This document shows, piece after piece, positions 32,163-42,882 of a stretch of DNA of 64,000 nt. The stretch covers positions 10,783,501 to 10,847,500 of the forward strand of contig CAJFCV020000005.1 of assembly GCA_904066235.2 (NCBI GenBank). The letters are read 5' to 3'. A program made the position numbers and the translations under genes. The first letter of the stretch is position 1; each line of letters opens with the position of its first letter. The notes beneath the pieces were generated by a model that was not told the origin of the DNA, ran no database searches, and worked only from the letters and a program-made list of their open reading frames with translations. Source of the DNA: Bursaphelenchus xylophilus (taxonomy: Eukaryota; Nematoda; Chromadorea; Rhabditida; Aphelenchoididae).

Positions 32163-32748
32163 TATCAGTCTGTCGGGAAAATAATGAGCACAATATTGCG
32201 GCGCCAATCAGCACGGCATTCTGTTATTGTGGGAGGCAATCGATCCCCGCGACTTTTTCAATTTTTTTTGGAATCCGCTTGTTTTCTCGGCTTATATCTC
32301 GCTAGCCGTTTGCGCTAGAAGGCTGAAATTTGGCATGGCGGTAGAGTAAAAAGCCGGCTTTCAGAAAATATAGATATTGTAAGGAATCCCGCAGTATAAA
32401 CTTTCCGATGACAGTTCAAAAAAATCTCATTTTTTAAACTTGCATGATCGTATTGACAAATTTCTTTTTGTCTATGCGTATCAAATTCGAATCTCTATAA
32501 GATGGCCAAATTTAATCTTATTGGGGAAGCTACGGGTGGAGTTATGATTAAAATCACAGCGCGTTTTTTGGTATTTTATGAATATTTCGGCCCTTAGGAC
32601 ATCTACAAACCAAATCCGTTGTCCCCCAAAAGTACAGAATGCCGTGCGTCGCTGAATTGAAACGAAATTTCATTATGGACGGGCTGTCAGTCTGTCGGGA
32701 AAGTAGCAAGCACTCTGTTGCCGCGAAAATCGCATTGGCTCCGAGAAC
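32163..32748. repeat. A2 MITE with a family F element inside, then a second A2 fragment
   Basis: The left A terminus and the GAGCACAATATTGCGGCGCC interior (32163-32206) lead into F (32207-32650), whose ends CAGCACGGCATTCTG and CAGAATGCCGTGC are inverse copies. A2 interior resumes as GTCGCTGAATTGAAACGAAA. At 32686 a new A left end (CTGTCAGTCTGTCGGGAAAG) begins and is cut by the C element at 32749. Confidence 0.72.
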
Positions 32749-32999
32749 TACAATGAGGGGACCTGGTCCAGTGGCAAAAGACATACCATTTTACATCCGG
32801 GAAGTATCAAAAATGTGGCAACATGCTTCCCTCTTCAAATGAAAAAACTTCGTTTTGAAGAGCGCACTCTATTTTCTTACAAAAAGAGCGGGTGCGCTTT
32901 TGAAATCTGAGTTTTTTCACTTGGAGAGGGAGGTATTTTGCCACATTTTTGATACTTCCCGGATGCAAAGTGGTCCGTTTTTTGCGGTCCTCCACTGTA
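32749..32999. repeat. Family C fold-back MITE
   Basis: From TACAATGAGGGGACCTGGTCC to GCGGTCCTCCACTGTA. Its right end has lost the TGGATCAG segment. Confidence 0.83.
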
Positions 33000-33118
33000 A
33001 TGAGATTGTAATCAATATGTAATCAAAACTTCGCTACAAATCCTACTGCAGTTTCCAACCGTGTCATATCATTTGCGTAGAGGACGTTGGAACCGTCAAG
33101 GTTACGGCTCATGTTGAT

Positions 33119-33197
33119 GGTATTTTGCCACATTTTTTGGTACTTCCTGGATGGAAAATGGTACGCTTTTTTGCCGCTGGATCAGGTCCCCCATTGT
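33119..33197. repeat. Family C right arm only
   Basis: GGTATTTTGCCACATTTTTT to GATCAGGTCCCCCATTGTA; the left arm is absent. Confidence 0.75.
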
Positions 33198-33349
33198 ATC
33201 GTTCTGTCGGGGAAATAATGTGGATTTGTCGCAGCAAAATGTCTCACCCCGTGGCAGTCGCGCATCCAGCTTCGTCTAGGCGTTGCAAAGCGATGAAGGG
33301 CGATTCCAAAGGCGTGACAAATGCATATTATTTTTCCGACAGACCGTTA
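33198..33349. repeat. Family A MITE, A1 type
   Basis: Left ATCGTTCTGTCGGGGAAATAA, right ATTATTTTTCCGACAGACCGTTAT. Confidence 0.8.
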
Positions 33350-33972
33350 TTTTGCAATAGGATTATAATTCCACACAACATATCTGTTGTCCATAATTTT
33401 TTCGTAAAAAAATCATAGAGAGAGGGTCATTTCGTACCTTATAGTTAGACCTATTATAGCCAGCCGTCTCTCCTGGCGTCGCCTTCAGCGCGACGACTTG
33501 GGCTGTCGTTCTCTTAAACCTTTTTGCGGTAAACACCGATGTGATGGGACCGCTGTAAACTGAGTGACCCATCGGCGCGCGTACGGTACCTCTGTCATGT
33601 GAACGCGCGACTCGAGCGAGAAGGAGAGAGAGAGAGAGAGTCAATTCCGGGGGTTTCTATAAACACAACACAAAAACGGTTCGAAATCAAATAAAAACCA
33701 TGACCGCCGAGGGCCGCCCGAGGCGACGGCAGCGCGCTGAGAGAGAGGGTCATTTCGTCGACGGGTTGGGGCGAGAGAAAACAGTCGATGACGGGCCTGC
33801 CTTCGCCTTCCGGTGCGGCGGTTATTTTTAGTCGCTTTTCGATTGCATTATTTTTAGTTTACAGCGGGGAATTCGAAATTCTGCACGAGAATACGATTAG
33901 AAGTGGGCTAGTCGAAGCGGAGGCCAAAGGTTGCGACATTTTGAGGCGACAAAATGGCGTAAAAACATGCTT
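33350..33972. other. No gene; block bounded by a direct repeat
   Basis: AGAGAGAGGGTCATTTCGT occurs at 33416-33434 and again at 33738-33755. The 320 bp between is GC-rich, contains a (GA)n run at 33624-33640, and matches no repeat family here. No terminal inverted repeats are visible inside the direct repeats. Confidence 0.4.
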
Positions 33973-34430
33973 TATTAGTCTGTCGGGAAAATAATGTGGA
34001 TTGGAATCGCCCATCTTCGCCCTGGGATGGCTAGCTACAGCTGTAGATTTGGCGCGCGACTGCGACGAGGAAAATTTTTTTTGCGACAAATCCACATTAT
34101 TTTCTCTACACACTGATATTGGCCTGTCGGGAAAACAATGCGGATTCGTCGGGCCTTGAAATCGCCGCGGCATTTCAAGCGACAAATGCCAGTAGAGAGT
34201 AAGAAAAACAGCTTAGTTACTGAACAAAAATTAGCCTAGTAGGAGAACACAAATCAGTCTGTCGGGAAAATAATATGGATTAGTCACGTCTTGGAATCTC
34301 CCATCATCGCCTTGCGCTGGATAGCCGTAGCTGGAACTATCGACTGCTGACTAGGACTGCAGCGCTTTTTTCGACTAGGCGAGACATTTTCGTTTCGACA
34401 AGTCCACATTATTTTCCCGATGGACTCAAA
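33973..34430. repeat. Family A copies: two full, one left fragment
   Basis: A1 copies lie at 33973-34118 and 34253-34426 (right end CATTATTTTCCCGATGGACT). A left fragment lies at 34119-34180. Confidence 0.8.
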
Positions 34431-34469
34431 AGAACTCGCACAAATAGACTCATAGTCCATTTGTGTGAA

Positions 34470-35285
34470 TAAGGAAATACCCCAAGCGCGACGCTCAGAT
34501 TTTCTTTTAGTTTTGCGCACTCATCATGAATAGGCCATATGTGAAATGTTGAAAATGTAGCTCTCGATTTGCCGGGCGGCCAAGATACTCGACTATCTGC
34601 CAACAGAGTACACGAAATGCGGAGAGCAGTCAGAGAAAAACACTTCTTAGCCATATTTTTGCCAGTTTCACGCGGAAAAAATTAATTATTTGTGGAAACA
34701 TTACACTTTACAGTAGAAAATAGGTATGAAACTTTTCATGGTGAAATTCGCGAAAAAAATCCCATATTTTTTCTACTTTCGACAAAAAATGTTTTGTTTT
34801 TCCTCTGCAAAGCTTTGCAGATTACATTCTGCTTTAAAGTCATGAGTAATGACTTTTTCCCAAGAAAATGATGACTAACTAACTTTAGTACATTTTTTAT
34901 TTTTACGTTTTTCGTCAAATTTCCCAAACGATTGGTCTATACGTATCTATTCAGCTATATCTAACAATATCTATTCAGTTTTTTTTTCTGCCGAGAGAGC
35001 ACACGAGACGTGGAGGGCGGTCAGAGAAAAGAAATTTTTTTGGCGATATCTTTGCCAGTGTCGCGCGGAAAAAATCGATTTTTAATGGGAACATTACCCT
35101 CCGTATTCAAAATAGATGTAAAAGTTTTCATGACAAAATTCGCAAAAAAATTTTTGAATTTTTGCCAACTTTGGGCTTAAAAATCTCGGTAGTTTCTGCG
35201 AAGCGCGAGCTAAAAGTCTTATATATGTCATAACAAGACTTACTCTAAATTTGTGCCAAATTTCGTCCAATTCCATAAACACGTT
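34470..35285. repeat. Family D sequence, long or composite
   Basis: It starts ACCCCAAGCGCGACGCTCAGATT. It contains the inverse core twice (ATGCGGAGAGCAGTCAGAG near 34617, GTGGAGGGCGGTCAGAG near 35010), so it is probably two D copies joined. No right terminus is found. Confidence 0.6.
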
Positions 35286-36418
35286 TGCAGTTGATCAACC
35301 TCTTTTTTTCCAACCCTTCTTGCCCTTTTTTGGTCGTTTGACGTAAAATTTTTGTTATTTGCTACACACACAATGCGCTCGCTTATCAGTTTGTCCTTAT
35401 ACGGTAATCACAAACACTGAACAAAATACAAAAAAACCCCTATAATATATAGCTCCGCCCCCGAACAAGTCTGTGATGTTTTTGCTACACAAAGGTGTAT
35501 ATAAGACGCTTTTGTTGCCGAAAACAGTCTACAATCGGACAATCGACCGGGCGTAGAGGCGCGACTGCATCAGTTTCCCGTTATTGTTTCTTTCCGCCGA
35601 CTCGTGACGCATGATTTAGTGGCCTTGAAAAGGGGGGCGAGGGTGTGTAACAGCGGTGAATGTAATTGGTCGGGTTGATGGATTTCTTGTTGTCGGATTC
35701 TGACAATTGTTGTGTTTTAAACTCACTTCCGCTTCAATTTCCGTTATGAATCTCGTGCGGCATTAAATTTCGGTTGTTGTTTTTCCGCTTTTACATTGCA
35801 TCTTCAATTTTACGGTGGTAAAAAATTTGCGAATTTCGCACTGTGCGCGAAATTTTAAAGCCTTTAAAACCTTGCGCGAGTGCAGACGTTGCCGGTGGGT
35901 TGTGGGCTTCGGTGGGCCCCTCCTTTCCGCGCTCACGCCCTCCGGTTGTAAAGAAGTCGCTTCCGGTCGTCCAGAAACCCAAATCTTCTTGTCATTGCAC
36001 AGTGCATTCGATGGGGTTTCCGTGTGGGTTGATTTGATCGGGTTCCCTTGGGCGTTGCTCGTGTTTAATTTGCCAATGTCAAAGCCGATTTGCTGTAACA
36101 TCTCGTGGGGTTGTTTGTTTGTTAACGGCCGTTCCTTTAGTGCTATCATTGAGGCTATAAATAGGGTCGTTTCAACTGGAATTTTAGTGATTTTGCGGCC
36201 TATTTCGTGGCCTTATACGTCCCATTTTGTGGCCAGCTACAGTCCATTTTGTGGCCTTATACAAGTCTCTTTTCATTCTAGATACTATAAGGTTACTAGT
36301 TGCTAATAAACCGGCAAGTAACGTTGATTGTTTTGCTCTCGTCTTGACTTTGTTTTTCGCCTTCGATCTGATCTGGTTGATACTTTTTTGTGGTGCGATT
36401 CCGCCGCGGATCCCCTAA
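35286..36418. other. No gene assigned; MITE-free stretch
   Basis: This is one of the longer intervals without families A-D. It contains a TATATAAGA box-like sequence (35498-35506) and a 25-bp palindrome around AATTTCGCACTGTGCGCGAAATT (35831-35853). Near 36195-36265 a short phrase CATTTTGTGGCC recurs (TCGTGGCCTTATACGTCC, TTTTGTGGCCAGCTACAGTC, TTTTGTGGCCTTATACAAG). No protein frame stands out. It could be regulatory sequence for the gene at 38 kb. Confidence 0.35.
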
Positions 36419-37991
36419 TTAGATCGTGTTGATTGATTCGCATGCACTCTTAGTTCGCCATCGCGGACGATGATTCACTTCCGGCCCGTCAAGCACAACC
36501 CTTTCCATATTGCACTTGACACGGTGCCATTTCTGGCTTGGGGTAAGAAGCTGAGCTGTCCTTCGTGTCCCAGTCAAATGCACTCTAAAATCGTCGCAGT
36601 TTGCCTTCAACGGTTGTTGAGTCGACAAGACGAACATTTGTTTTGTCGACGAACCCCGATTTGCAGTCGTTTTCTCCTTCCACCCATCTTCTCCCATCGA
36701 ATTCGAACCGAACGGAAGTCCGCGCACCCAATTCTCCTTTTCTCTGTGTTTGCGGCGTGGATGGCGCCGCACTTCCGCCCCCCGAACACGGTCGTCATCA
36801 GCCCATCCTCAGGGCTGATGACGACCGCGGCGGCGGCGCCGCTTGACAACACACACTCCGGCGACACGAGTTCGTCTTCACCGACCACCTGGGAGGTCCT
36901 CCGGTGGTTGCGGCTGCACGGAAGAGGTGGGCTGCAGCGGCCTCAACGAACCCACTGTTTGACGCGCAATGGGTTCGTTGCGGGGCGTGAAGATCATGTG
37001 GCTGATCGCTGTGTTATGACCCTTTTTCTGCTCGACTTCCGTATGTCATCAACGCCGTTTTTTGTGCATTTAGCTCGAACGATCCAAACAACTTCCCAAT
37101 TTCCTTGATTTTTTGCGCGCTAGCGATCATTGAGTTCAACTTCTTGTCGTATGCAGAGAACCTACCTACCCTTTGCACTTTTACTATGGTTGTTTGCGGG
37201 TTTACACTGTGGGTTCAGCCGAGAAAACTGAGAAATAGGGTTTAAAGCCGCCCTTCCTTGCAAGTGCCTCCAGAAAACATTGCATAGTTGCTTGGAAATC
37301 TCCGCTATAACCACTATTTCCTTCTGTCTATATAAACTAGTCTCTAATATATATTTTCAAGCCATTTCAAAGCTCTTCTGATCGTAGCCTAGCCCTCCAC
37401 GACCTTGATATTGCTTTAGATAGCAGAAAAATCTTTTTTTTATATAGTTTGAGCTGTATTGTCATTTTGTAACCATCTTGATTTTTTCCCGATGACCTAT
37501 TACGCTTAGTGCACTAAGCACTTCCGCTTTTGCAATATTTTGCAGCCTCGGGGCGCCGCGAGAGTTTGGAAACTTGGAGATTTCGCAAGTTCCGGTCTCG
37601 GCCCGTTTCCCCCCTCTGACTTTGCGGTAAACAGATATGGTTTTCAAGATGAACACGTGCATTGAATCGAGAGAATGCCTTCCATTTCGCCATCCTCCGC
37701 CCACTTTTTAGTCTTTTTATAAATTAAACCTAATTTATGGTTCAATGCAGTCTTTTTTTGGGGGAAACGTGGTTTGGAGGGGTGACAACTACTGTAATTA
37801 GGGTTGTCATCACTTTCTGGACCCACTGTTTGCTAGTCTTGCCTCAGGGAACTTTTTGGCAACTTTTGGAGTCATTAAATTTTTGGATACTTTTTGATAC
37901 TTTTTCGGATTTTTTTTGATTTTTCGCGGATGTTATGGTTCATATTGATTCATGAGGCCTTAGAAACGTCATACTTACTTTTTCGCATCTT
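36419..37991. other. No gene assigned; 212-codon frame in a GC-rich island
   Basis: A + frame (36470-37108, 212 codons) is open, but so are a second + frame and two - frames over the same GC-rich 700 bp. None shows a domain. From 37110 on the sequence is ordinary AT-rich DNA leading to the proline-rich gene. No repeat family is recognised. Confidence 0.3.
36789..36827. repeat. Perfect 16-bp stem hairpin
   Basis: CGGTCGTCATCAGCCC, loop ATCCTCA, then the exact inverse GGGCTGATGACGACCG. It lies in the GC-rich island and belongs to no repeat family seen here. Confidence 0.9.
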
Positions 37992-37994
37992 CAG
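37978..37994 (+). promoter_or_regulatory. Splice or trans-splice acceptor upstream of the proline-rich gene
   Basis: CTTTTTCGCATCTTCAG is a good nematode 3' splice signal. It is 55 nt in front of the ATG at 38050 with no matching donor nearby, as expected for a spliced-leader site. Confidence 0.5.
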
Positions 37995-38049
37995 AATCAT
38001 CGCTAGCTCCATAAAATTCGCAACAACGAGCTCCACACTCCTCTCCCCA

Positions 38050-39192
38050 ATGGCCCCCAAGTCCGCCGTTACGTCGCCCGTCCAGAAGTCGCCGCCCTGC
38101 CATTTCCCATCAGCCAGCGATCTGGAGGAGCAACTCTCCAACCTCGCCGTCCAATGCCAACCCCAAGAGCACGCTGAGGCAGAGAAAATCGAGCTGAAAA
38201 CGAGCCGGAAATCCTCCACAGTGACTGTCGCCGATCAACAGCCAAATTCGTCGAAAGCAGAAGAGAGCCGAGACGATGGTGTGTTTAGTCAGAGCATGGT
38301 GCAGGAGAGCTTCGTGCTCAGCCAACCGCCGGTGCCCCGGAGACGACAGGCTTCCGAAGGGATGGAGAATCAAAGAGAGAGGGCGTCCACAAGCGAGCTG
38401 TTGAGAGCGACGTCAAAAACGTTGCCGTTGCCGCCGAAATCGCAGCTGAATCAGGGTAGGTCGCATTGCTAGATGTTTTTTCTGGCCTTATCTTTTGTGC
38501 TGGGTCGATAAAATTAGAGTTTGTTTTTGTAGCCTCCGGGAAAATAGAGCACCTTTTTTTGCTAGTATATGTCAGTCTGTCGGGAAAATAATGAGCGCAA
38601 TGTCGCTGGGGGGATCGCGTCGCCGAAGTGAAAAGCAATTTTATTTTGCCACGGTCATTTTCTCGGTGGCTATGCGATTTTCGATATGAAAAAATGTTCA
38701 TTATTTTCCCAACAAACTGATAGTATCTCCATTTTTGTAACTGATATAATTTATTCATTTTTAGACCTCTCAAAACGCGCCTCGCCTTGCCCATCGACCT
38801 CATCCTCAATTGTCGATGAACTCCCACCTCAAGTGCCCCCTCGCCGCTCCTCTCGCGAATATGGCTCGCAAAATCTCTACCATCAAACAACAGGCCCCAC
38901 CGTCGACAACCGATCTCCCTCCCCTCGCTCGCCGGCCGTCCTGAAGACCCAAAACGGCGAAAATATCGCCCCACCTAGGCCACCAAAGCCTCCAGGAATG
39001 TCCCGTTTCCCTTCGCTGGCGTCGGTGAGGTCGCCGCTGCCCGCAATGGAAGAGGAGGGCGATCAGAAGGCTCCGCCGCTGCCGCCGAAGCCCAGCCAGA
39101 AGCGGAAGACGTCGGAGATGAAAGTGAAAGTGGTGGACCAGATCTACGATGCGCCTCCGTTGCCGCCAAAGCCGGCGTTGAAGCTGAAGTAG
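38050..39192 (+). CDS. Proline-rich protein with SH3-ligand motifs (function unknown)
   Basis: Two exons, 38050-38455 and 38765-39192, give 277 residues. The donor G/GTAGGT and acceptor TTTTTAG/AC restore one frame (codon GAC across the junction), and both sides are proline-rich. I chose the ATG at 38050 (MAPKSAVTSPVQ), although the frame is open further upstream, because the upstream part is hydrophobic and lies before a splice acceptor. Residues 1-60 are Ser/Pro-rich, followed by a Glu/Lys/Ser-rich middle. Proline motifs are QPPVPRRRQ (about 107), LPLPPKS (about 127), QVPPRRSS (about 157), APPRPPKPPG (204-213), APPLPPKPSQKRK (238-250) and, at the very C-terminus, APPLPPKPALKLK (265-277). 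PxxPxK/R is the class II SH3 ligand pattern. Tyr residues precede or lie near some (REYG, QIYDAPP). No folded domain is visible. By inference it is a cytoplasmic adaptor or cytoskeletal partner. The intron holds an A2 MITE. Confidence 0.72.
38570..38723. repeat. Family A MITE, A2 type, in the intron of the proline-rich gene
   Basis: Left TGTCAGTCTGTCGGGAAAATAA, right CATTATTTTCCCAACAAACTGATA. It makes up half of the 309-nt intron. Confidence 0.87.
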
Positions 39193-39708
39193 AGCTTGTC
39201 CAACATGTAATGTCATCGATTATTGATCATCGAAAAATCCTATATTATAGTCATCAAAAATATTTTTCTCCATTTTTCTTTCATTTTGATCACTCTAATG
39301 TCCAATACTTGTCAGAGACAACATTTTCTAGTCCTATTCTCTTTCTCACACACTTATAATCATATTTTTTTCTATTACGATACCCAGTCATTCCTATTTT
39401 ATCGAGTTTGATCAGGTTTCCAGCCCTCAACCCATGTATAATATTGTCTAATACGGGTCTGTGTAGAGTTATGTGTAGATTTATTGCATAATACTCACAA
39501 TTTTAACTTCAAAGGGTCCATTGTGTGCGGTTCATGTGTCCATATGTATATTTGAAAAAGCCACGAAAAAATGTTGTTAAAAATAAAAATGTTGAAAATT
39601 GAGAGGGATGATTGGTAGAAATTTGCTTTTTTGTAAATGCAATGGTAAAATACGACTACTTCTCCTGTGCCAAATAAATTTTACGGAAATTGGGGCAAAG
39701 TGTGTGGA
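39193..39708 (+). other. 3' flank of the proline-rich gene
   Basis: AT-rich, no repeats and no credible frame. The best polyadenylation signal is AATAAA at about 39581, which would give a 3' UTR of roughly 400 nt. This is inference only. Confidence 0.35.
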
Positions 39709-39709
39709 A

Positions 39710-40375
39710 TTTGTTGTGGTCCGCACCGTGCATAACAAACCTTCATCTTGCACAGTGCATTTCAATTGTTTTTTTGGTTTTCGCACTGTGCATCGAAATG
39801 AGTTTCAGCTACTGACCTTCAGGAAAGTCGCCGGACTGATTTTTGGCCCTTGCACTGTGCGAAAAAAATCAAGGTGCCAGCGACAGCCCAAAAAAGCCTA
39901 TTGCACGGTGCGAAAAGGAAGAAGTTGCACAGTGCAAAGAAAACTTTGTTTTTCGCATAGTGCATCTCGCCGATCGACTTTCCGGAAGGACTATCGGTCT
40001 GTCGGGAAAAAACGGTGGATCGTCGCGCCTCGGAGTCGCTCATCATCGCTTTGCGACTGCAAGCCGCGGCTTGGGATTTGGTGCCCGATAGCGGCGAGGC
40101 GAACCATTTTGATGCGACGATCCGCCGTTATTTTTCCGACAGACTGATAGTACGTCGTTGCGTCGGCGACAGGAATTTGCACAGCGTACGGCTTTTTTTT
40201 AAGGTGTGCAAAGAGGAAAAAATGCACTGTGCATTTTTCGGCGACACTGCGAAACTACTCGCAACAAAAAAAGTAGTCTCGACAAATTTTCAATGTGCGT
40301 TTTTTTTGGTTTTTTGCGGACGTTGCCGGGACTTTTTCGTCGACAAGATTTTCGGAAATTTATAGCGCAAGCAGT
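39710..40375. repeat. Family B sequence interrupted by an A3 MITE
   Basis: Left part: GTCCGCACCGTGCATAACAA, TTGCACAGTGCATTTC, TTGCACGGTGCGAAAAGG. Right part after the MITE: TTGCACAGCGTACGG and ATGCACTGTGCATTTTTCGG. The right outer end is not found. Confidence 0.7.
39993..40149. repeat. Family A MITE, A3 type
   Basis: Left TATCGGTCTGTCGGGAAAAAA, right TTATTTTTCCGACAGACTGATA, inside the B sequence. The interior orientation is the reverse of most A3 copies (GCCTCGGAGTCGCTCATCAT near the left). Confidence 0.87.
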
Positions 40376-40405
40376 AAAAAATCATCACAATCAAAAACTT
40401 TGCTA

Positions 40406-40822
40406 CCAGTCTGTCGGGAAGATAATGTGGATTTGTCGCAGCGAAACCTCGTCGCGGAGCTTCCGCGGCAACCCGTCGAAAAGCGATGATGGGCGATTCC
40501 AAGACATGCGAATACACATTATTTTCCCGACAGGCCAATATCAATCCGTCGGTAAAATAATGTGGACTTTTCGCAGCAAAGTTTCTCACCTCAGCACAGC
40601 CACACCTTTCACAAAACGATGATGGGCGATTCCAAGACATGCGAATCCGCATTATTTTCCCGACAGGCCAGTATCAGTCTGTCGGGAAAATAATGTGTGA
40701 TTTGTCGCAGCGACATCTCTCGCCTCGTCCCAGTCCCACACCGGTTGCGGCTATCCGTCGCAAAACGATGATGGGCGATTCCAAGGCGCGGCAAATCCAC
40801 ATTACTTTCGTGACAGACTGAT
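40406..40822. repeat. Cluster of three family A MITEs, A1 type
   Basis: 40406-40541, 40540-40671 and 40672-40822. The first two share the unusual right part GGGCGATTCCAAGACATGCG, so the second is probably a local copy of the first. Confidence 0.85.
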
Positions 40823-41176
40823 AAGCCGAAGAATAATATTTTTGATTTTACAAGGAAAGTAATTTTATGGGGCTCCTCCTTTTTGACGGGGCATATCTCA
40901 AAAAATCAGAAAAAATGTGCTGATCAAGGATACATAAATATTAGGTGCCCATTTTAGGTTTTTAAGGGTGAAAACTCAATCTTTTAATATAAGACTTTAA
41001 AAAGTCCTTTATAATCCCCTTTCCGCTCAATTTTTCACAGGTTTACAATTTTTATTTTGGCTTCAAATGATGTTTATTGAGTTTCTAAGAATCGGTCTTG
41101 GTACAAAAATTTATTTTTCAGACCTTCAACTTCAAAAAAAGTTGTTAGATGCGGCATTGTGCTCATGACAGACTCG
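40823..41176. other. No gene seen
   Basis: AT-rich, no recognised repeat except an inverse-looking short motif at its right end (GTGCTCATGACAGACTCGTA), a worn A right terminus. Confidence 0.35.
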
Positions 41177-41333
41177 TATCAGTCTGTCGGGAAAATAACG
41201 GCGGATCATCGCATCAAAATTTCTCGCCTCACTGCTGTCGCGCACCAAATCTCCAGCTGCGATCGCCGTCGCAAAGCGATTATGGGCGATTCCGAGGCGC
41301 AACGACCCGCCGTTATTTTCCAGACAGACTGAT
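41177..41333. repeat. Family A MITE, A3 type
   Basis: Left TATCAGTCTGTCGGGAAAATAA, right TTATTTTCCAGACAGACTGATA. Confidence 0.88.
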
Positions 41334-42083
41334 AGTGAAACATGTTATTCCCCTTCTCAACTCCTTCTTTGCAAAGACAAATTGTCCCACTTGTGACAGA
41401 TCTTTCTCCCCATTGCTGCAAAATCTCGATCAAAACATGCAAACCACATGTATTCTCATCTTCTTCTTGTCGCCTTATCGACTTCCGTGTCACATTCTTC
41501 ATCATCAAACGTTTAAACAATTTTTCTTTTCTCCCAACGGAACGCACGTAGCGTCAAGACATGATAAACTGTTTTCAAAGCCTCCAAACCTCACCCACAA
41601 TCTTCGGCTTGCTCGGACAGGTGAGCAAGGTGGAAAATACTGTTTTTTTCGATTTCAAAATTGGATTTTGTGGATTTGCGCAGTCAAAAAACGAAAAGGA
41701 ACCCAGAAGCGCAACACCGCTGACCCACAAAGGTGGCGAAACGCGAGCGCGCGAGAGATCGGTGCGCACTGTGCGGATCCGCCGACTCGAATTCAGCCGG
41801 TTTTTCTTGTAACCGACACTCGAAAAGAGGCTTCCAGAAGCTTTGAACCGATCCCCAACGGGCTTACGTGGGAGCGGGATCGATTATATTGCCCCGGGGA
41901 ACGGGATGATTTGTATGAAAAATGTATAAAACATGGTTTTATGGGGGATAGATGATGTTGTAGTAGATTGAAATCCTCCGGAAAGCTTTGATTTTTGACC
42001 AGCAATATTTTTTCTTCGTAAAATACGTTTTGCTGGTCACAAAAATTGTTATGATTTTCTCGGGGAAATAATGAACACATTTG
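41334..42083. other. No gene assigned
   Basis: Several frames of 60-80 codons are open on both strands but have no domain or clean splice signals. A single GTGCGCACTGTGCGGA motif lies at 41761-41775. Confidence 0.3.
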
Positions 42084-42248
42084 GCATTGTGTTTCAAGCT
42101 CTATTTTGGCATTGTGTTTCAAGCTCTGTTTTTGCATTTTTTGGCTTGCGAGTGGAAATTTGTGTCTCCCAAAGGCATAAAAAATAAAAATAAAGCCTGT
42201 TGAGTAAAAATTTGCCCACTATTTATATTATCCATGACATCTTCAACC
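42084..42248. repeat. Short tandem duplication and dispersed repeat
   Basis: TTTGGCATTGTGTTTCAAGC is present twice in a row (about 42080-42130). The following 80 bp (GGCATAAAAAATAAAAATAA, GCCTGTTGAGTAAA, TTATCCATGACATCTTCAAC) recurs at 49220-49302, so it is a dispersed repeat of its own. Confidence 0.7.
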
Positions 42249-42381
42249 TATCAGTCGGTCTGGAAAATAATGAGCACGAAGATTGATCGCGTCGCTAAAG
42301 TGAAAGTCAACTTGATTTTGCCGCAACACAGTTCTTTTTCGATGTAATTTTCAGTGCTCACTATTTTCCCGACAGACTGAT
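42249..42381. repeat. Family A MITE, A2 type
   Basis: Left TATCAGTCGGTCTGGAAAATAA, right CTATTTTCCCGACAGACTGATA. Confidence 0.83.
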
Positions 42382-42495
42382 ATACCAGTAATTTCGATTT
42401 GATCCAAAACGAGCGCTTAACGAAGAGGGCATTTTGCGAATTTCCCGAATTTCCTTGGTTAGCTGTCAACTTGCCAAAAAAATCCGTCTTATTGT

Positions 42496-42640
42496 TATCA
42501 GTCTGTCGGGAAAATAACAGCAGAAAAATGTCTCGCCTCGCCGCTATCGCTCACCAAATCCCAAGCTTGCAGTCGCAAAGCGATGATGGGCGATTCCGAG
42601 GCGCGACGATCCGCCGTTATTTTCCCGACAGACTGCTAGT
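42496..42640. repeat. Family A MITE, A3 type, with a left-side deletion
   Basis: The left interior has lost most of CGGCGGATCGTCG (AATAACAGCAGAAAAATGTC). The right half is intact. Confidence 0.85.
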
Positions 42641-42790
42641 CCCTTCGTTACCATACCACTTTTTCGAGAAACCAAAAAAAATCTTTTTTCTTCTCTTATC
42701 ATATAATTTTTCCATTACATATATATGGGCACCCTCTTTCCCAGGTGCCCTCTGGTTTGAATGCCCGTCTCAGATCAAAATTACTGGTCT

Positions 42791-42847
42791 ATCAGTCTGT
42801 CGGGAAAATAATAAGCACACTGTCGTATCGCAAATCGCGGATAAAAC
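42791..42847. repeat. Left end of an A2 MITE, just upstream of the lipase
   Basis: TATCAGTCTGTCGGGAAAATAATAAGCACACTGTCG, then the match stops. It ends only about 35 nt before the lipase ATG, so it lies in the likely promoter or outron. Confidence 0.75.
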
Positions 42848-42864
42848 TGTAATTTCATCCCTTT

Positions 42865-42880
42865 GATATCGTATTTTCAG
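42865..42880 (+). promoter_or_regulatory. Likely spliced-leader acceptor of the lipase gene
   Basis: GATATCGTATTTTCAG is a textbook nematode 3' splice signal located two bases before the ATG at 42883, with no upstream donor of note. Confidence 0.65.
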
Positions 42881-42882
42881 CC

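Noticed and set aside
33416..33755. Solo LTR or small retrotransposon between direct repeats
   Set aside because: No TG...CA ends, primer-binding site or polypurine tract could be found.
36470..37108. 212-codon + frame
   Set aside because: Same situation: overlapping open frames on both strands, no domain, and a perfect hairpin in the middle of it.
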